Shown: piece by piece, positions 59,891-64,000 of the stretch
Layout of the letters: each line of letters begins with the position of its first letter
Numbering within the stretch: the stretch's first letter is position 1
NCBI GenBank assembly: GCA_020055645.1
Contig: CM034546.1
Span: 42,098,001-42,162,000, forward strand
Reading direction: 5' to 3'
Source: Tomocerus qinae
Taxonomy: Eukaryota; Arthropoda; Collembola; Entomobryomorpha; Tomoceridae
DNA: 64,000 bases
The notes under the pieces: model-generated
What the model was told of the DNA's origin: nothing
Databases searched by the model: none
The model's input: only the letters and a program-made list of their open reading frames with translations
Program-made: the position numbers and the translations under genes

Positions 59891-61137
59891 TAAAGTTTAT
59901 AATTTAATGCCATTATAAATTTTTCTGAATGTAGTAACATATCTTAAGCTCATACAATGTATACCTAGAAATCCCTAAGAAATAATATTAAAAATTGAAG
60001 CAGCGACTATCTCAGAAGAAGTATCACTTTCACTTTAATTTATTTTTTTGTCAAAGGGAATATAATTTTGACATACAAAATAGCCGAATTCCAGTATCGT
60101 TAGCCAAGGTCTTAAGAAAACCTGTATTGTATTAAGTGGCTGGGTCGAAACAAGAATAAGAGTTCTGGAAAGATACAAAAAATTAAAAAATGAAACAATG
60201 GAACATAATAAAATATATACCATTTTCGCACATTGAATTTGAAGCAAAATATTTATTTTTTAATTCAGGGACACGTTGCGTACTCCTATGCCTCTCTGCT
60301 TAGATAAAAAGCCATAAGAAATCTTGTAGCAAAATGAGGTCAACGGATTTCATTATCAATGAACTCAGAATAAAACTGAAGAATGCAATGTTAAATAGTA
60401 ACAAAAAATCTTTACTGTTTAGTTTTAGAAAAAATTAATATTTTCATTTCTAGTTTATGAAAGTGGGAAATTCAAAATTATAATCTTCAGACTCAATTAG
60501 TAAAGTACCTCCTTTAAAATTTTAGATAACTATTGTATTATTTTTTCCAATATGGTTTAGAAAAAATATTTGGTATTATCTATATAATAAGAGCAATTCA
60601 TTTCCTCTTTAACATCAACATACAAGCTTCAAATTTTTACTGGATGTTCATATAATAATCAGAACCCCAAATCTCAAGTTTCAAAACGATATCTTTCATA
60701 GAAATCGTTTTATGAATTTTTGAATTTCGAATTTTAACATTGAAGGAGTGGGAGAAAACGCTCCGATCTGTCACGCTTTGTCCAGATACTCCTCCTACAG
60801 TTTTCATCCGGTCTTTACCAAACTTTTTCCTGACCTACTCGACTTAATAAAGAAGACGGTAGCGACTCCAGTTTTTTATTTTTTAGTAGAAAATATTTTG
60901 CCAGTGAATTTCAAAAATTTGACAAAGTCCTACTCTTTAAGCAGGCAGGCCTCCGCCATGTATAGGGATTAGTGTCCCTTTCACTTCGAACGGGGCGACC
61001 GCGGCGCGCAGCGGAGTCAAACTATTAATAGCAAGGCAACGTTTATTTAGTCATTTGATTGTGGATTGAATAGGTTGACTTGACATAGAATTGGTTAGTT
61101 AATGTAACATAGTAAGAAAATAGATATAAATAACGAG
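59891..61137. other. Unassigned region
   Basis: A 74-codon plus-strand frame (60748-60972) is unrecognised. It runs into a GC-rich segment around 60990-61015 (ggggcgaccgcggcgcgcag) unusual for this AT-rich window, perhaps a transposon piece. Confidence 0.3.
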
Positions 61138-61533
61138 GACGATTAAAATAGTGGTAGCTAATTAAAATAACAGAGCTACTTAAAATGAAAAGGTGAAAAT
61201 GACGGAATATTTAAAATGACGGGAATATTTAATATATAAAGAGATTATTTAAAATGACAGGAATGTTTAAAATGATGAGGTTATTTAAAATGACGAGATT
61301 TAAAAAAATGACATTTATAGATTAAAACAACGAGGTTAATCAAAATGAAGGGGTGATTCTAAACGACGAAATTATTTAAAACGACGGGGTCATTTAAAAC
61401 GACGGGATTATTTAAAATGACGGGGTTATTTAATACGATGGGGTTATTTACAATGATGGGGTTATTTACAATGATGGTGTTATTTACAATGATGGGGTTA
61501 TTTACAATGATGGGGTTATTGAAAATGACGTGG
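61138..61533. repeat. Minisatellite of about 18 bp
   Basis: Imperfect copies of ttatttaaaatgacgggg or ttatttacaatgatgggg, increasingly regular toward the right end. The Asn/Pro-Ile repeats of a minus-strand frame here only reflect the repeat. Confidence 0.8.
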
Positions 61534-61969
61534 GGTGATGTAGTATTATGTCCATATAATATAAATGATAATATAATGAAATCCGACAATTACTTTAATT
61601 TCGGTGTTTAGTTAAATAATGTTGAATTTGGTTCACTATTATTATGCTGATTCGATAAGCATTGTATTTGTTCCCTGTCAGTAGGATGTTGTAGCAATGC
61701 AGCAAGCAATTTTTTAAAAATTTTAATCTGTCTTATATTTATAAAAATATAAATTGATATTGGCTTTTTTGTTCCTTAAAGGACGATATATGCCAAAATG
61801 TTTTTCAATATTTACATGTTTGGTGAAGGTAAGGCCAAAATATAATAATGTGTAAGCGCTTATATGATGCATATTGTATAAAACAATGAACAACACGAAC
61901 TATGGGATAATCTTAGAATTTCGCCTTAATGTATAAACAAAAATGTACAATTTGGCATTTAATAACAGT

Positions 61970-62533
61970 TTACTTCTCACTCAAATCTAAGGACATGATT
62001 AAATCAATGGAAAAATCCGTGATAAATCCATTGACTTCCAGTGACGACCGAGGATGACATTTAAAAAAGTTTCCAATGTTAAACGAGATTATTCTGCATC
62101 CCTTTGCCACTCTCCTTAAATGCGGGTCGTCGACATTCCTTTTTTGAAGTAAATAATTCTTGGATTGAACGTAGAAATCCGCAGCCTTAGGACAGAAGGT
62201 GAAAAATGTTCCGTGGCAAAATGTGGATACCAAGGGCATGAGAAGATATCCCGGCATTGGAATAATATTATACATCTTCACAGTGGCGAAGTTGCAGATG
62301 ATGGTGATAATTGATCCAATTCCAAATATTATTGGAGTCGCAAAAACTGCCAGCCTCATGACTTCTGTATTCAAAATTTGGGCTTCTTTGTACACCATCA
62401 ACGCCGATAACGGCTGATCCTTAAGACTTCTTTGGGCCATTTTTCCATCTTCAGTTGTATTTTTACCTGCGAGAACAGAGAGCCAGAAAATGATCCCAGC
62501 AGAGTAAATTAAACCAATAATGATAGCCAACAT
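61970..62533 (-). pseudogene. 3' half of a second-type chemoreceptor
   Basis: 187 residues from ATG 62533 to the stop. Features: a helix IIIGLIYSAGIIFWLSVLAG, the motif YKEAQILNTEVMRL followed by a helix pair (FGIGSIITIICNF, LLMPLVSTFCH), and a C-terminal loop RRVAKGCRIISFNIGNFF before a last hydrophobic stretch ITDFSIDLIMSL. The order (YxxxQxLN, two helices, RR..C..I.I..G.FF, last helix) is that of springtail seven-helix receptors, but the sequence is far from the 12-46 kb array. Roughly the first half of a normal receptor is missing; upstream sequence turns into minisatellite with no exon found. Truncated gene or the last exon of a gene with distant exons. Confidence 0.6.
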
Positions 62534-62844
62534 AACTGCTGACTATTATACAGACTGACTATTATCAGAATAGGTTACAACATATTACTATTAATTATGA
62601 TACTTATTATCAATGTTAATTAATTACACTGAATTCTTTTGATTATGACTTAATATAGTGCCAACAGTTTAATACTCTTACCAGGTATAAACATAATAAC
62701 TTGCGTACGTAAACAATCACGGGTTGCAGGGACATTTTCTATTTTTGTTTAGGGACTTTCTAAATTATTCGCAGGGACACCTTCAAAAATGACCTTTTAA
62801 ATTATTATTCAGGGACATTTTAAATTATTTCAATGTCCCATTAA

Positions 62845-63000
62845 ATAGCATCCATTTAAAACGACGGGGTCATTTAAAACGACTGGGTTATTTGAAATGA
62901 CGTCAATTTAAAATGACGGGGTCATTTACAATGACGTCTACTTAAAATGACGGGGTCATTTACAATGACGTCCATTTAAAATGACGGGGTCATTTACCAG
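62845..63000. repeat. Second block of the 18-bp minisatellite
   Basis: Units such as atttaaaatgacggggtc alternate with tacaatgacgtc. This is the same family as 61138-61533, continuing sparsely to about 63235. Confidence 0.8.
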
Positions 63001-63068
63001 GGCCGCAGCCAGAAAACAATTTGGGTTGGGGTCGACAAATTATCAGTAAATATGAAAATTTTTTGGGT

Positions 63069-63092
63069 TTTAGGTTAGGTTAGGTTAGGTTA
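63069..63092. repeat. Short interstitial (TTAGG)n run
   Basis: Four to five copies of TTAGG, the arthropod telomere unit. Far too short to be a telomere; it may be a repair scar or chance. Confidence 0.7.
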
Positions 63093-63184
63093 ATTTCTTT
63101 CTTTTCTTCGATTTCTAGGTCATTTACAATGGCATCTATTTACAAAGACGTCTATTTACAACTACGTCAATTTAAAATGACGGG

Positions 63185-64000
63185 ATTATTTAAAATGATG
63201 TGGTTATTTAAAATTATGTATTATATCCATATAATATTAATCGTCTGCTTAATATTACAAGGTAACAAGCCATTTTATCATGGCTGCTACAAAGTAACAA
63301 ACCATTTTATCATGACTGAGACAAAGTAACAAGCCATTTTATCATGGCAGCGACAAGGTAACAAACCACATCGCTTGATATAGTGGTTTGTTACCTTGTC
63401 GCTGCCATGATAAAATGGCTTGTTACTTTGTCTCAGTCATGATAAAATGGTTTGTTACTTTGTAGCAGCCATGATAAAATGGCTTGTTACCTTGTAATAT
63501 TAAGCAGACGTAATGATGATACAATGAAAATCATGCGCTGATGAAAGGACTTCAAACATTTACTTTGTTTAGTTAAATGATGTTGAATTTGGTTCACTGT
63601 TATTATGTTGATTCGATAAGTATTGTATTTTGTTCCCCGTCCATAGAATATTGTGTAACAATGCAGCAAGCAATTTTTTTAACATTTTAATCTGTTACTT
63701 TTCATACTTTTTTAATGCATAATGCATACTCATGATGATCTACCGTCCCCATTAAGGGGTTACCCATTTCCCGTTCGGAGAACGGGCCTATTACTAGTTT
63801 AAAATGATGTGGTAATTTAAAATTATGTATTATATCCATATAATATTAATGATGATACAATGAAAATCATGCGCTAATGAAAGGATTTCAAACATTTACT
63901 TTGTTTAGTTAAATGATGTTGGATTTGGTTCACTGTTATTATGTTCATTCGATAAGTATTGTATTTTGTTCCCCGTCCATAGAATATTGTGTAACAATGC
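63185..64000. repeat. Direct duplication containing a foldback insertion
   Basis: The sequence ttaaaattatgtattatatc ... aatgcagcaagc occurs from 63200 to 63690 and again from 63815 to beyond the window end. A more diverged third copy lies at about 61545-61700. The first copy is interrupted by the palindrome at 63242-63510, the second is not. Confidence 0.8.
63242..63510. mobile_element. 269-bp near-perfect palindrome (foldback element)
   Basis: Two 128-bp arms that I read as exact reverse complements flank a 13-bp spacer (atcgcttgatata). Each arm begins cgtctgcttaatattacaag and holds three imperfect tandem units of about 36 bp (gtaacaaRccattttatcat). TAAT is duplicated on both sides, and the empty site attaatgatgatacaatg is present near 63848 in the neighbouring duplicate. 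No coding capacity. Confidence 0.9.

Noticed and set aside
60748-60972. 74-codon plus-strand gene
   Set aside because: No motif, no splice context, and it merges into a GC-rich transposon-like segment.
61359-61611. Asn/Pro-Ile or Gly-Leu-Phe-Thr-Met repeat proteins
   Set aside because: Both strands of an 18-bp minisatellite are open by composition; there is no start context or splice support.
63069-63092. Telomere
   Set aside because: Only four to five TTAGG units with ordinary sequence on both sides.

Overview
This looks like nuclear DNA of an arthropod, most likely a springtail (Collembola). It is AT-rich, its genes carry short GT-AG introns, and it is crowded with transposons. The collembolan guess rests on two chemoreceptor types that I recognise as similar to springtail families (an expanded seven-helix gustatory/odorant-type family and a divergent ionotropic receptor). 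It is an inference, not a database result.

Layout. 1-3.4 kb: nothing recognisable. 3.4-5.9 kb (minus): an ionotropic-receptor-like gene broken by two frameshifts. 8-46.6 kb: a tandem array of one seven-helix receptor family on the plus strand, with six loci (A, B, C, D, E, F) of three exons each. B (21.2 kb), E (37.1 kb) and F (45.3 kb) are open throughout, coding for about 385-386 residues. A has lost its start codon and is frameshifted. C lacks exon 1 and is split by a LINE. D has a 5-bp frameshift. A seventh locus near 39.4-40.7 kb kept both flanks but lost its gene. B-C and D-E are duplicates of a two-gene cassette. The DNA between them is built from repeated flank modules.

The duplicates act as trap sites for mobile elements. 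Because paralogous empty sites lie in the same window, several insertions can be defined to the base: a non-autonomous Helitron (10.1-11.3 kb), a 3.26-kb terminal-inverted-repeat element filled with a 133-bp satellite (14.8-18.1 kb), two hAT-like MITEs with 8-bp target duplications (18.2 and 24.9 kb), foldback-type elements with 4-bp target duplications (20.1, 34.0 and 63.2 kb), and a 4.9-kb LINE (24.4-29.4 kb).

47.5-49.6 kb (minus): an apparently intact eight-exon Baeyer-Villiger-type flavin monooxygenase (497 aa), convergent with receptor F. Relics of its last exon lie in the array near 18.2 and 41.8 kb, so the duplicated unit once included the end of this gene. 51.4-51.8 kb: a two-exon coding fragment I cannot name. 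53.2-56.5 kb (minus): a Maelstrom-like gene (HMG box plus MAEL domain, piRNA pathway) that appears damaged. 57-64 kb: mostly repeats, a Thr/Ala-rich exon, the 3' half of another receptor, and a 269-bp near-perfect palindrome.

Taken together, the working genes are chemosensory (B, E, F) plus an oxidative enzyme (the monooxygenase). The rest records duplication, decay and transposition. Exon coordinates were read by hand from splice sites and phase.
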